Shown here in pieces: positions 8,845 through 16,989 of a DNA stretch of 38,235 bases (position 1 is its first letter; every line of letters starts with the position of its first letter). Made by a program: the position numbers and the translations under genes. The notes below the pieces were generated by a model. It made no database searches and was not told the origin of the DNA. It saw only the letters and a program-made list of their open reading frames with translations. Source of the DNA: Pseudomonadota bacterium (GTDB lineage: Bacteria > Myxococcota_A > UBA9160 > SZUA-336). The stretch covers positions 70,498-108,732 of the forward strand of contig QJZC01000025.1 in assembly GCA_003247575.1 (NCBI GenBank), in the 5' to 3' direction.

Positions 8845-9368
8845 CAGCGACCTCTTCGGGCGTCACGAACTGCCCGACGAAGAGTGTGGCGTTGGTCTCG
8901 ATGTCTCGAATATACGCCACTTCCGATCCCACCTAGGTCAGCCCTGTTCGGATCAAACGCAAGCATCATCCCCAGCTTCTGCAACAGCGGTTTCGCCGGC
9001 AGGGACTCCTCGATCTCGAACTTCGGAATGCCCAGATCGAGAGTCGTTCGAGCTAGCTACCCCCGGATCGAATCGATTTGCTCGCCGGAGCTCAGCCAAA
9101 AAGGGTGCCTCGGATGTCTCCGATGCGTCGAACGCTTTCGCCCAGCGGGCCTGGAGCAACGGCTGGGTCTCGAGCTCCGACCGACAACATCGCGGAGGCG
9201 CTCGAGATACTGTACGGAGAGAAGACGTGATTCTGGCTTCCGGCCGAGAGAAGCCGGAACATCCTCCAGGCAAAGTCCTGATTGTCCGTCGCCTGCCTCC
9301 CAGCAACCACTAGCCCAAGCCAAGATTAGCGCCACCACGATCCGACTTGTGCGCCTTCTCCGAGCCAT
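8845..9368 (-). pseudogene. remnant of a serpin (serine protease inhibitor) lipoprotein gene
   Basis: Serpin segments appear in the correct order but in different frames. First comes a lipoprotein signal peptide ending LILAWASGC (frame from 9368). A one-frame shift then gives NQDFAWRMFRLLSAG and HVFSPYSISSASAMLSVGAR, the conserved helix A/B region. Next, RWAKAFDASETSEAPF matches the family pattern W-x3-F-x5-T-x2-APF. Then come LDLGIPKFEIEESLPAKPLL with QKLGMMLAFDPNRADLG, and finally AYIRDIETNATLFVGQFVTP, the serpin C-terminal strand. A full serpin needs about 1.2 kb; only ~520 bp remain. The stretch holding the reactive-centre loop is gone at a junction near 8932. The gene cannot encode an inhibitor. 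Confidence 0.85.
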
Positions 9369-9648
9369 ATTTCACCATGAGAGAACGCTTCGAATCTGTC
9401 TTGGCCTTCCCCGGACGCAGACTCGCCCAAGGAGCCACTCGTGATCTCGCGCAGGACGGAGCGGATACCGCGTCGATGCAGCGAATGAACCTTGGGAACA
9501 CGCAGATGGGAGCTCGCGCACTCAGCCCGGAGACCGGAACGCAGAGTTCGAGGACGCCTGCGTGCCACATCCGACGAGCGGACAGCGCGATACCGTGCCG
9601 GTCGCCAGAGGTCGGCTCCTGATTGCCAGCAGCGGGACTGACTCCTCG

Positions 9649-11496
9649 CTAGTCGGCGATCTCTGCTCCGTAGGAGTCGGAGTCTCCCCACTTTTCGACG
9701 ATCTCTCGAAGCTCAGCGGGAGAAACAGGCTTGGCCAGGTAGTCGTCCATTCCTGCAGCCAGGCACTTGTCGAGGTCGCCCTCCATCGCGTTCGCCGTCA
9801 TCGCAATGATGGGAACGTGATTGGTTTGATCGCGCCGGATCTGAGCGGTCGCCTCGTACCCGTCCAGCTGCGGCATCTGGCAGTCCATGAAGATAATGTC
9901 GTAACGCTCGCTGCTCGCGAGCTCGATCGCCTCGCATCCGTTGGCCGCGATCGAGACGTCGCACCACAGCTTTTCCAGGAGCTTGGTCGCGACGAGCTGA
10001 TTGACTGCGTTGTCCTCTGCTACCAGTACGTGCAGGCGCCTCGTTCGAGAGGTCTCAGGATTCGCGAGGCGCTCCTCCAACCGGGCTTCGGCAAGCGTAT
10101 GCTGGGTCACGAGGTCGACTCCGTCCTCGCAAACGCCGGCCGCGAGAGATACCAACATGTCCCGAAGCTGGAACTGATGCACCGGCTTGATCAGATAGCC
10201 ATTGATGCCCGCCTCTCGGCAAGCGTGCGCATCCCCACGATAGCCCACCCGCGTGAGCAGGACGGTCTTGAGAGATCGAAAACCGAGATCCTGTTTGAGA
10301 TGGCGGCAGAGTTCCAGGGCATCCACGACCGGTGGATCATGTGAGATCAGCATGAATTCAATCGGGTCCTGCTTGGATGGGCGCGTTCGAACCAGCTCGA
10401 CTGCGCCGTCGGAAGTACCCGCCTGCTGAGCCGTAGCCCCCATCCGGGAAACCAGCTGACACAACGAGCGTCGAGCGATTGGGCTCGAATCGACGACCAA
10501 CACACTCCTTCCGGACAAGTCAGATCCCAGCGCCGGGAGCGGAGTATCGGACCCGTCCGAGACGAGGGGAAGCTCGAACCAGAAAGTGGCCCCCGCACCT
10601 ACGATGCTCTTCGCGCGGATCTGCCCATTCATCAGAGCAATCAACTTTCTGGAGATCGCGAGCCCGAGCCCGGTTCCGCCGTGGCGACGTGTGGTTTCCG
10701 GATCGGCCTGGGTGAATTCGTCGAAGATCGCGTCCAGACGATCTGGCAGGATCCCGATGCCACTGTCCTCTACCTCGATTCGAATACCGCGCGACGCGGC
10801 ATCCTCTCTCGCGAGGATCCGAACCACCACATGACCTGAATCCGTGAATTTCAGGGCATTTCCTACGAGGTTCAACAAGACCTGGCGGATCCTTCCGGGG
10901 TCTCCCAGAAAACGACGCTGCTGATCAGGTGGATACTCGAGCAGAAGGTCCACGGACTTCGCGGCGGCCAGCGCCGAGAGCTGGTCGACGATGTCTTCCA
11001 CGACGACGACCAGGTCGAAAGGGATTTGCTCGACCTCCATCTTTCCCGCCTCGATCTTCGAGAAGTCGAGAATGTCGTCGATGATCGTGAGTAGGGCCTC
11101 GGCAGAACGCTTCGCCGTCTCAGCGAAGCGACGCTGTTCGGGTGACAGCTCGGTATCGAGCAACAGACCTGTCATTCCGATCACACCGTTCATGGGTGTG
11201 CGAATCTCATGGCTCATGTTGGCCACGAACTGGCTCTTCGCTCGATTCGCGGCTTCCGCGCGACGTTTCTGTTCCTCGAGTTCGCTCAGGTGCTGCTTCG
11301 ACTCACTGAGAGCCTCTGCGGCCGCATCGAGTACGATGTTGACCAGGACACGCAGCCTCGCGACAGTTGGGTCCCTTCCCTTCAGGTCGATTGCGAACCC
11401 AAAGTTGCGGTCGATGGCGAGCGAGAGCTGATCCGCGATCTCCTCAATCTGAGCATTGAGCGCTTGGACTGGGTCATCGCCGTACTTCCTGGACAC
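9649..11496 (-). CDS. hybrid histidine kinase with two receiver domains
   Basis: A 615-residue soluble sensor kinase. A short N-terminal helical region (1-85) lacks any recognisable sensor or membrane segment. The dimerisation/phosphoacceptor domain carries [14 protein letters not shown] with the histidine near 95. The HATPase region has the N box [10 protein letters not shown]1 box DSGIGI and G2 box [10 protein letters not shown]. Receiver 1 (about 330-450) looks dead: the phosphoacceptor position reads Ser in [10 protein letters not shown], aligned to the usual LD-x2-MP-x2-DG, and the acidic pair is incomplete, although YLIKP is kept. Receiver 2 (about 490-605) is intact, with [18 protein letters not shown] near 537 and YLAKPV. 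The start is GTG with GAGGGG upstream. Input probably comes from a partner protein, and the output receiver probably passes phosphate to an unlinked protein. Confidence 0.95.
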   Translation of the reverse strand: MSRKYGDDPVQALNAQIEEIADQLSLAIDRNFGFAIDLKGRDPTVARLRVLVNIVLDAAAEALSESKQHLSELEEQKRRAEAANRAKSQFVANMSHEIRTPMNGVIGMTGLLLDTELSPEQRRFAETAKRSAEALLTIIDDILDFSKIEAGKMEVEQIPFDLVVVVEDIVDQLSALAAAKSVDLLLEYPPDQQRRFLGDPGRIRQVLLNLVGNALKFTDSGHVVVRILAREDAASRGIRIEVEDSGIGILPDRLDAIFDEFTQADPETTRRHGGTGLGLAISRKLIALMNGQIRAKSIVGAGATFWFELPLVSDGSDTPLPALGSDLSGRSVLVVDSSPIARRSLCQLVSRMGATAQQAGTSDGAVELVRTRPSKQDPIEFMLISHDPPVVDALELCRHLKQDLGFRSLKTVLLTRVGYRGDAHACREAGINGYLIKPVHQFQLRDMLVSLAAGVCEDGVDLVTQHTLAEARLEERLANPETSRTRRLHVLVAEDNAVNQLVATKLLEKLWCDVSIAANGCEAIELASSERYDIIFMDCQMPQLDGYEATAQIRRDQTNHVPIIAMTANAMEGDLDKCLAAGMDDYLAKPVSPAELREIVEKWGDSDSYGAEIAD

Positions 11497-11840
11497 CTCT
11501 CGCCCCTCATTCTCGCGAAGTCGTTCGCTCCCGCAGATAACTCATCCGTGCTCGAAGCGCATCGATAGACTTCTCAGACTATTCGTATCGGACCCTTGCA
11601 TACCAATCGTAAGCCTAGACGGTCTTCCGGCGCCGCTCTCCGCGGGACCGAGACAGGACTTGCCTAGCCCGCCCGCTGGGCGAGATCTAGTCCAAAACTG
11701 GGCCGAGAATGCGCTGCGCCTCTGCGGGAATGCGAGCACTCTTCAGGGAGCCCACTCGGATCCCCACGGCAGCCCGTCGGGGCTCGTGGAAGACCCGAAC
11801 CAAAGACGGCTCACCATTCACTGTGCACGAGGAGATCCCC
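11497..11840. other. divergent intergenic region between hybrid kinase and lectin genes
   Basis: About 340 bases separate the divergent kinase (minus) and lectin (plus) starts, so promoters for both should lie here. I find no clear hexamer pair, operator or RNA. The reading frame of the lectin is open upstream to 11709 but that part looks non-coding. Confidence 0.5.
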
Positions 11841-12368
11841 ATGCTTCGCAGGCTAATCTACTGGACCCCCGTTTTGTTCTTCGTTTCTTCGACCGCATCG
11901 GCTCAGAGCTTCGACCCGAACGCGTGGTATCGGCTGAGCACTCGTTTTCAGGGCGAGTGCAAGAGTCTGGACATCGTCAACGACGCAAACGACAACAGGC
12001 CGCTGCTCGAGCGCACGGCCGACATCTCGGGTCAGTACTGGCGGCTGACTCCGCTGCCGGGAGGCCACTACCGTCTGACCACTCTCTGGCAGGGAACCGG
12101 CCGGAGCCTCGGCATCCTCAATGATGCGACGGCCGACCAACCCATCCTGGAAGCTACCGAGAACATCACGGGCCAGTACTGGCGCATCGACTCACTCGGT
12201 AACGGCTACCATCGCCTGACCACCTTGTGGCAGGGCACCGCACGAAGCCTGGACATTCTGAACGATGCCCAGGACAACAAGCCGCGCCTTCGCCCCTCAT
12301 CCAACATCTCCGGTCAGCAGTGGCGCATTCGGCAGGTGCAGCTAGGCCAGAAGATTCCCGGCTGCTGA
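11841..12368 (+). CDS. secreted ricin-type beta-trefoil lectin
   Basis: A 175-residue exported protein. The signal peptide MLRRLIYWTPVLFFVSS with the cleavage motif ASAQ is followed by three ~47-residue repeats. Each has the core YRL(S/T)T-x-(F/W)QG, then (K/R)SL-(D/G)-I-(V/L)ND-A, then a QxW end: GQYWRL, GQYWRI and GQQWRI. That is one complete beta-trefoil of the ricin B type, usually a carbohydrate-binding module. There is no catalytic domain attached, so the protein is probably a free lectin acting outside the inner membrane. The start at 11841 has GAGGAG upstream at good spacing and gives a clean signal peptide; upstream in-frame codons are discarded. The repeats are so alike that internal duplication is likely recent. 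Confidence 0.87.
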   Translation: MLRRLIYWTPVLFFVSSTASAQSFDPNAWYRLSTRFQGECKSLDIVNDANDNRPLLERTADISGQYWRLTPLPGGHYRLTTLWQGTGRSLGILNDATADQPILEATENITGQYWRIDSLGNGYHRLTTLWQGTARSLDILNDAQDNKPRLRPSSNISGQQWRIRQVQLGQKIPGC

Positions 12369-12410
12369 TCCGGGGTTCGAGTCCACACTCTCGCGGCACC
12401 GCTGGCAGTC

Positions 12411-12458
12411 CCACGGTGCGGGGTCGGGAGCGCGTACGCCCCCGACCTCCCACCGTGG
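12411..12458. terminator. bidirectional hairpin between convergent lectin and dehydrogenase genes
   Basis: The arms 12411-12428 and 12441-12458 pair at 15 of 18 positions: CCACGGTG with CACCGTGG and GGTCGGG with CCCGACC, with a 3-base internal mismatch and a 12-base loop. It lies between the ends of two convergent genes and reads as a stem on both strands. There is no clear T-run. Confidence 0.7.
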
Positions 12459-12529
12459 CGGCTCCTATCGTCCTTCTCAACCAGGTCGAGACGACGCGGA
12501 GCGGGATCCGCGTGCCCCACCGCCCTCAC

Positions 12530-13447
12530 CTACGAGCGGTTCCAGCGGGGAAAGGAAATCCCGCGCTCTTCCAGCAGCTTGAGGAACGAGTCGAAGTTGG
12601 CAGGAGGTTCTGCACTAGGATTCTCGCCGGTGACGATCCGCTGGGTACGACGCTCGATTCCAGGCACGTACTCGGGATGCGTAAGGATGTAGAAGCGGTC
12701 CGCGAGGATGGCGTCCAGAACCTGATCCCCCACTTCGCGGGGAGCCAGCCCCCCCGCAATCTGTTGTGCAAACCAGTCGCGGAAGGCATCTGCGAATTCG
12801 CCCTCTGTGCGGGGGGACGGGGTGGAAAACTCCCTCGCAAGATGTTCCGAGTTTGCCTGGATCTGTGTGTTGACGAATCCAGGGCAGAGCACCGAGACGG
12901 ATACGTTCGCACCCATCTGCCTCAGCTCGAGATATACGTGCTCCGACAGAGCGACCACGCCAAACTTCGAAACCGCGTAAAGCGAAGCCCCGCCGGTAGT
13001 GTTGAGACCCGCCAGCGAAGCGGTGTTGACGATGTGCCCACCGACTTCTTGCTGCAACAGGATCGGCATGAACGAGCGCACCCCATGCACGACCCCCATC
13101 AGATTCACGCCGAGGATCCAGTGCCAGTCCTCGAGGGTCGCCTCCCAGGTAGACCTCGCGCCGGCGCCAACCCCCGCGTTGTTGCACAAGACGTGGACCG
13201 CGCCATAGCGATCCAGAGCGGCTTCAGCGAGTGCTTGAACCTCTTCTGGCTTCGACACGTCGGCGGGTACACCGATGATCTCGGCGCCGCGCAGGCGCAG
13301 ATCCTGGGTCGTACTCTCGAGCGCGTCGCCCCGAACATCGCTTAGAACCAGCTTCATGCCGGCGGCGGCAAAGCTCTCGGCCATTCCTCGACCGATACCA
13401 CTCGCCGCCCCCGTAATCACGCCGACCCTGCCACTCACATCCTTCAT
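12530..13447 (-). CDS. short-chain dehydrogenase/reductase
   Basis: A 305-residue NAD(P)-dependent oxidoreductase of the classical SDR family. The nucleotide-binding motif is TGAASGIGRG near residue 12. LSDVRGDALE forms the second beta strand; its acidic D suggests NAD over NADP. ADVSKPEEV and LCNNAGVG follow, and the catalytic residues are S in NTASLAG and Y and K in YAVSKFG. The C-terminal extension (about 190-305) is longer than in most SDRs, like those of oxidoreductases acting on steroid or fatty acid-like substrates, but the substrate cannot be read from sequence. The start at 13447 has GGAGG five bases upstream; the frame's earlier start is not supported. The gene stands alone, convergent with the lectin. 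Confidence 0.93.
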   Translation of the reverse strand: MKDVSGRVGVITGAASGIGRGMAESFAAAGMKLVLSDVRGDALESTTQDLRLRGAEIIGVPADVSKPEEVQALAEAALDRYGAVHVLCNNAGVGAGARSTWEATLEDWHWILGVNLMGVVHGVRSFMPILLQQEVGGHIVNTASLAGLNTTGGASLYAVSKFGVVALSEHVYLELRQMGANVSVSVLCPGFVNTQIQANSEHLAREFSTPSPRTEGEFADAFRDWFAQQIAGGLAPREVGDQVLDAILADRFYILTHPEYVPGIERRTQRIVTGENPSAEPPANFDSFLKLLEERGISFPRWNRS

Positions 13448-13562
13448 GCCGACCTCCGCAATACCGAGGCTGCCACGACGGAAGCGCGTGGCAAACACCG
13501 GCGAACGAGTCCCACGAGATAGTAGACCGGGATCGAATCAGCGCTACCGCTAGTCTTGTGAG

Positions 13563-14405
13563 CTACAGCGAGGGGGTCTCCGCACGTTGCCGCGAACCTG
13601 CGAAAGTGAGACAGTCACTTCCCGGCCGTCTTTCCTCGAGTCCGCCGAGCGGGACTCTCGAGAGTCGTTGCTCCGACACCACGTTCCTGTATTCGGGTCG
13701 AGGAGGCTGTAGGACTCTTCGCCGGAGGCGGAACCCTTCAAGAGTACCTTCGCGCGGGCGGGGAGATAGGCCACGGGTGTCACGCGATCGTAGCCCGGAA
13801 GGTCGACCGGACGGATCTCGAGCGACTCTACGTCAATGATTACGATCCGACGAGTCTATGCCCCTCCGCTCGCGGAGGGTGTGGACTGAGAAGACACGAT
13901 CCAGCGTCCATCTCCAGTGACAACAGGATCCGAGAAGTCACCCTCGAACAGTCTCTGTCGGACGCCATCCGACCGGAGCCGAGACAGTCCGCGCCTCGGA
14001 ACGGCGAAGATCGTGGGATCCCAGGCATTCCGCCACCAGGCGTGCGGTGCCATCTGGAGCGGAGCGTCGGGGAGCGGAGACACCGCAGATAGCGAGCACC
14101 CTCCGGGGGGCGACACCGTTCCGCCCAGGCGCTCCCCGAGCCGGGACTCGTCGAGCGCGGCTCGTCCATAGAGATGGAGTAGCTCCCACGCTCGACGAGG
14201 TGGAGGTACAAGGTACTCGTGGTGTCACTCGCCCCGTCGGCTCTTGCGATGCAAGGGAGTCGATGGAGTTCCGGCTCACGAAGCCCCGAAGACTGGAGAT
14301 CTCGGTCGGCGCGAGAGGCCGCGTCTCGCGGCCGAAGTCTGCTGCAGAATAGGGCGTGGGATTTGCGGCAACCGCCTGAGGGACAGCTATCCTCTCAGTC
14401 GCCAA
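13563..14405 (-). pseudogene. decayed gene for a PD40/TolB-like beta-propeller protein
   Basis: Protein-like sequence runs along the minus strand but changes frame and meets stops. In one frame, AWDPTIFAVPRRGLSRLRSDG leads to RLFEGDFSDPVVTGDGRWIVSS. After a single in-frame TAG at 13856-13858 the same frame continues RIVIIDVESLEIRPVDLPGY, then VTPVAYLPARAKVLLKG and SYSLLDPNTGTW. The pattern of short strands with PVVTGDGRWIV resembles WD40-like/PD40 propeller blades. Further upstream, pieces such as SLRGFVSRNSIDSLAS lie in another frame, and downstream the frame shifts again near 13670. At least two frameshifts and one nonsense codon make a functional product unlikely. The limits are approximate. 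Confidence 0.6.
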
Positions 14406-14441
14406 CGGTCGATCGGCCTCCTCCCCCGGAAAGCGAGTGAG

Positions 14442-15434
14442 ATGAGCTCTCCGGTTACTGCTAGCCAGTATGTTCGTTCGTTGATCTGGTGCGTCAGCGC
14501 GCTTCTTTGCTGGGGTTTTCTATCTCGAATCGTGGGCACCCGAGCGACAGCACCGGACATGGGTCTCCTGTTGGGAGCGATCGGCGTCGCATTGGGACCC
14601 TGGATCCTGCCGACCTCCCGAGCCGGACGCGCTCGTCTGTCGCGGCCCGACGGTTCGCTCATGCGGCTGTGTGGAGCCTGGAGCCTGCTGTGGGTGAGCC
14701 CGGCCCTGGTCCTGGCGCTCTTCGCGGCGTGGCGAAGCGGGAGTGCAGCACCTCTCGAGTCGAGCATCGCAGGGCTCGTAGTCTGCACGATCGCGATGGC
14801 CCTGCCGCCGCTGATGCTGCCGCGACTGAGGGGCCAAGGTTCCGAGCGAGAGGTGACGCCCGATCCCGGTACCCCCTCCAGATTCACCCGGGTGGCGCAC
14901 CTGCTCTCGGCCCTGGCCGCCGTGGCAACGACGAGCGTAGCGCTGCTCTCTCCCAACTTCGTGCTCTTTGCGCTTCGCTCGAAGTCAGGAGAAGCTCCTC
15001 TCGTGCTCGCCTCGATCCGGGACGCCGAGGAGCGCTACTTCGAGGCGTTTGGCCAGTATCTCGAGGCGGGGCCAAAGCCTTCGGGCACACCGGGGTCATT
15101 GAAGAGGCAATGGATCGCGCCGGACTCCGGGTTCCGTGAACTGTCCGTGGCCCCAGAGGGGCCAGTGTACTGTGTGTATGCCGTCCGCGTCGGCGCCCCG
15201 CTAGGTAGCCCAGACACCACCATGGGATACACCGCAGAGGCCGTATGCGACCTGGATGGAGACGGAACCTGGCAGGCCTGGGGAATCGTAAAGCCCGCAC
15301 CGGGGGCCAAGGTCGGCATCCCTGGCCCATTCGGATTCTGCTCGGTCCGCGGCGCCATTCCTCGTGGCGCTGACCAGCCAGTGCTGAGCGCGATCGGCCG
15401 TTGCGACCCCGCGTCGGGGCAGAGCGTGTTCTGA
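14442..15434 (+). CDS. polytopic membrane protein with C-terminal pilin-like domain
   Basis: A 330-residue protein of two parts. The first ~180 residues hold about five hydrophobic segments: SLIWCVSALLCWGFLSRIVG, GLLLGAIGVALGPWILP, LLWVSPALVLALFAAW, IAGLVVCTIAMALPPLML and SALAAVATTSVALLSP. The rest is a soluble domain that looks like the globular part of type IV pilin-like proteins: IRDAEERYFEAFGQYLEAGP, then PEGPVYCVYAV with paired cysteines (CVY, VCDLDGDG and FCSVRG), and YTAEAVCDLDGDGTWQAWG. The usual pilin N-terminus, with a prepilin peptidase site, is absent; the domain hangs from a multi-pass membrane unit. The start at 14442 (ATG, weak upstream GAG) fits the first membrane segment. Function unknown; a sensor or pilus-assembly role is guesswork. 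Confidence 0.8.
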   Translation: MSSPVTASQYVRSLIWCVSALLCWGFLSRIVGTRATAPDMGLLLGAIGVALGPWILPTSRAGRARLSRPDGSLMRLCGAWSLLWVSPALVLALFAAWRSGSAAPLESSIAGLVVCTIAMALPPLMLPRLRGQGSEREVTPDPGTPSRFTRVAHLLSALAAVATTSVALLSPNFVLFALRSKSGEAPLVLASIRDAEERYFEAFGQYLEAGPKPSGTPGSLKRQWIAPDSGFRELSVAPEGPVYCVYAVRVGAPLGSPDTTMGYTAEAVCDLDGDGTWQAWGIVKPAPGAKVGIPGPFGFCSVRGAIPRGADQPVLSAIGRCDPASGQSVF

Positions 15435-15486
15435 CGAGCCGCGGGACCGCTCAGGACATCGGGACCCCGAGACTGCCCCGAGCGTG

Positions 15487-15523
15487 TGCGCACGCAAGCT
15501 TCAGGACGAAGCTTGCGTGCGCA
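15487..15523. terminator. perfect 16-bp hairpin between convergent genes
   Basis: TGCGCACGCAAGCTTC (15487-15502) and its exact reverse complement (15508-15523) flank the 5-base loop AGGAC. It sits between the membrane/pilin-like gene (plus) and the DUF4331 gene (minus). On the plus strand GTGTTCTTCCTCT follows, a moderately T-rich tail. A strong candidate terminator for both directions. Confidence 0.85.
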
Positions 15524-15564
15524 GTGTTCTTCCTCTGGTCTGGGCCACAGGCCCGGCGCCGAGC

Positions 15565-16971
15565 TCAGTGCGCGTGGTTCCGCCCATTCTGAGGCGTTCC
15601 CTCGTACGGAAACACAGCGTTGTAGCTCTGGTCGTTGCTGTCCAGGTGATCGCCATCGAGGACACAGCATGGAGCAACGATGGCAGAGATCGCGATGTCG
15701 ACGACATCGTCCCCGAAGCGGCGCCCGTTCGGCCATCCGCCAGGAACTTTCGCTCCGCCCTGAAGCTTGCTGACCAAGGTGTCACCACCAAAGACACTCA
15801 GGCGACTGAAGCCCGTGCGCGGATCGTCGCCTCGAGTCCCCGTCACACGTGCGGCCTGAGTCGAGAGATCGACCTTGATCAGGTCCGGAATGAAGATGCC
15901 GACGATGTCATCGCGGTTCATACCGAGCTCAGGCACCTGGCCATCCAGAAAGAGTGCGTTGATCAGGTTTCCCAGCTCGGGGAACTCGGCATACTTCCGA
16001 AACAGCTTGGCATCTTCGGCGGGAGAAGTCCGGCTGTAGCGTTCCTTGTCTGCGACGGCAACCAGCCCTTCATTGAACAGCGGATTCCCCTGACGCGCGA
16101 CCTGGACCCACTGATCCTTGCGCTCGACCCCGGTCGAACTCAGCACCGTCACCTTCTGCCGGCTGGTCGTGGCATACACCCCAGCCTGCTGGCGGTCGCC
16201 CCCGATGTCATTCAACGGAATCTGCAGCGCCATCATGTGGATGTTGAAACCGCCCTGCGCATCCCTCGAGTTGGACCGCTGACTGAGAAGGTCGAAGATC
16301 GCGTTGATATCTCCGTAGAATCCATCGTCTCGCTGGCCCGCGAAGGCCACGTAGTTGCGGTCGAGCTTCGTGATCGCCGCCTGCGTGTAGCGATCGAGGT
16401 CCTTCGTGTTGCGCACCCCTGGACGTGCGGGTTGGTTCCCGTCGTTGTTGCGGTTGTAGAATGGCGTCGCGATGCCCTGGTTGTTGGGCGGCACGATTCC
16501 CTTTCCGAGCACCACGGTCGAGCCATTGCGGTAGTCGACCTTCGTCACCGTGTAGGTTTGAACGAGGTTCTGGTTCGCATCTCCGACCTCTTGCACCACG
16601 CCGAGGTACGACGCAAGAACCGTGTTCTGGTTCTTGAACGACGTGGTGAACTCGAAGCGATAGCCAAGCGTGGGCCGTCCGGCAGCGACATCGTTGCCCA
16701 GTGAGACGTGGATCTCATAGCGGACATCGTCGTCGAAGTTGTAGATGTTCGGCCCGATACCCGGTTCCTCGTGCGGATAGACACTGAGGGCCACCACGAG
16801 GTGTTTGGCGTCGCCGGACCCTTGCACGAACGCATAGACGTCGGTTGTATTTGCCGCTGGATCGCGCGTGATCAGCGGAGCATCCATATGGCTCGACGAC
16901 AGGCAAAGGGCCGGATTGAGAGCCAGCGCGGCAGATGCGGCGAGGCCTACGGCGGTCGATCGGAAGGTCAT
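15565..16971 (-). CDS. secreted DUF4331 family protein
   Basis: A 468-residue exported protein with a clear Sec signal (MTFRSTAVGLAASAALAL to about residue 25). The mature N-terminus has the family signature SSHMDAPLI...DPAANTTDVYAFV. Later segments typical of DUF4331 include YRFEFTTSFKN, IPLNDIGG, VQVARQGNPLFNEGLV and MNRDDIVGIFIPDLIKVDLSTQ. DUF4331 proteins are predicted beta-rich extracytoplasmic proteins of unknown biochemical role. The start at 16971 has GAGGAG seven bases upstream. It is the second gene of an operon, 18 bp after the TPR lipoprotein gene, so the two are probably made together at the cell envelope. The terminator at 15487-15523 ends the operon. Confidence 0.92.
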   Translation of the reverse strand: MTFRSTAVGLAASAALALNPALCLSSSHMDAPLITRDPAANTTDVYAFVQGSGDAKHLVVALSVYPHEEPGIGPNIYNFDDDVRYEIHVSLGNDVAAGRPTLGYRFEFTTSFKNQNTVLASYLGVVQEVGDANQNLVQTYTVTKVDYRNGSTVVLGKGIVPPNNQGIATPFYNRNNDGNQPARPGVRNTKDLDRYTQAAITKLDRNYVAFAGQRDDGFYGDINAIFDLLSQRSNSRDAQGGFNIHMMALQIPLNDIGGDRQQAGVYATTSRQKVTVLSSTGVERKDQWVQVARQGNPLFNEGLVAVADKERYSRTSPAEDAKLFRKYAEFPELGNLINALFLDGQVPELGMNRDDIVGIFIPDLIKVDLSTQAARVTGTRGDDPRTGFSRLSVFGGDTLVSKLQGGAKVPGGWPNGRRFGDDVVDIAISAIVAPCCVLDGDHLDSNDQSYNAVFPYEGTPQNGRNHAH

Positions 16972-16989
16972 GAGTCTTCTCCTCAAAGC

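Noticed and set aside
8678..8932. Open frame read as a separate gene upstream of the DUF1579-like gene
   Set aside because: Its first ~30 residues are the serpin C-terminus; the rest overlaps the DUF1579-like gene in another frame.
12369..12400. Sequence TCCGGGGTTCGAGTCC resembles a tRNA T-arm
   Set aside because: The stem does not pair, no acceptor or anticodon arm is nearby, and it follows directly on the lectin stop codon; likely chance.
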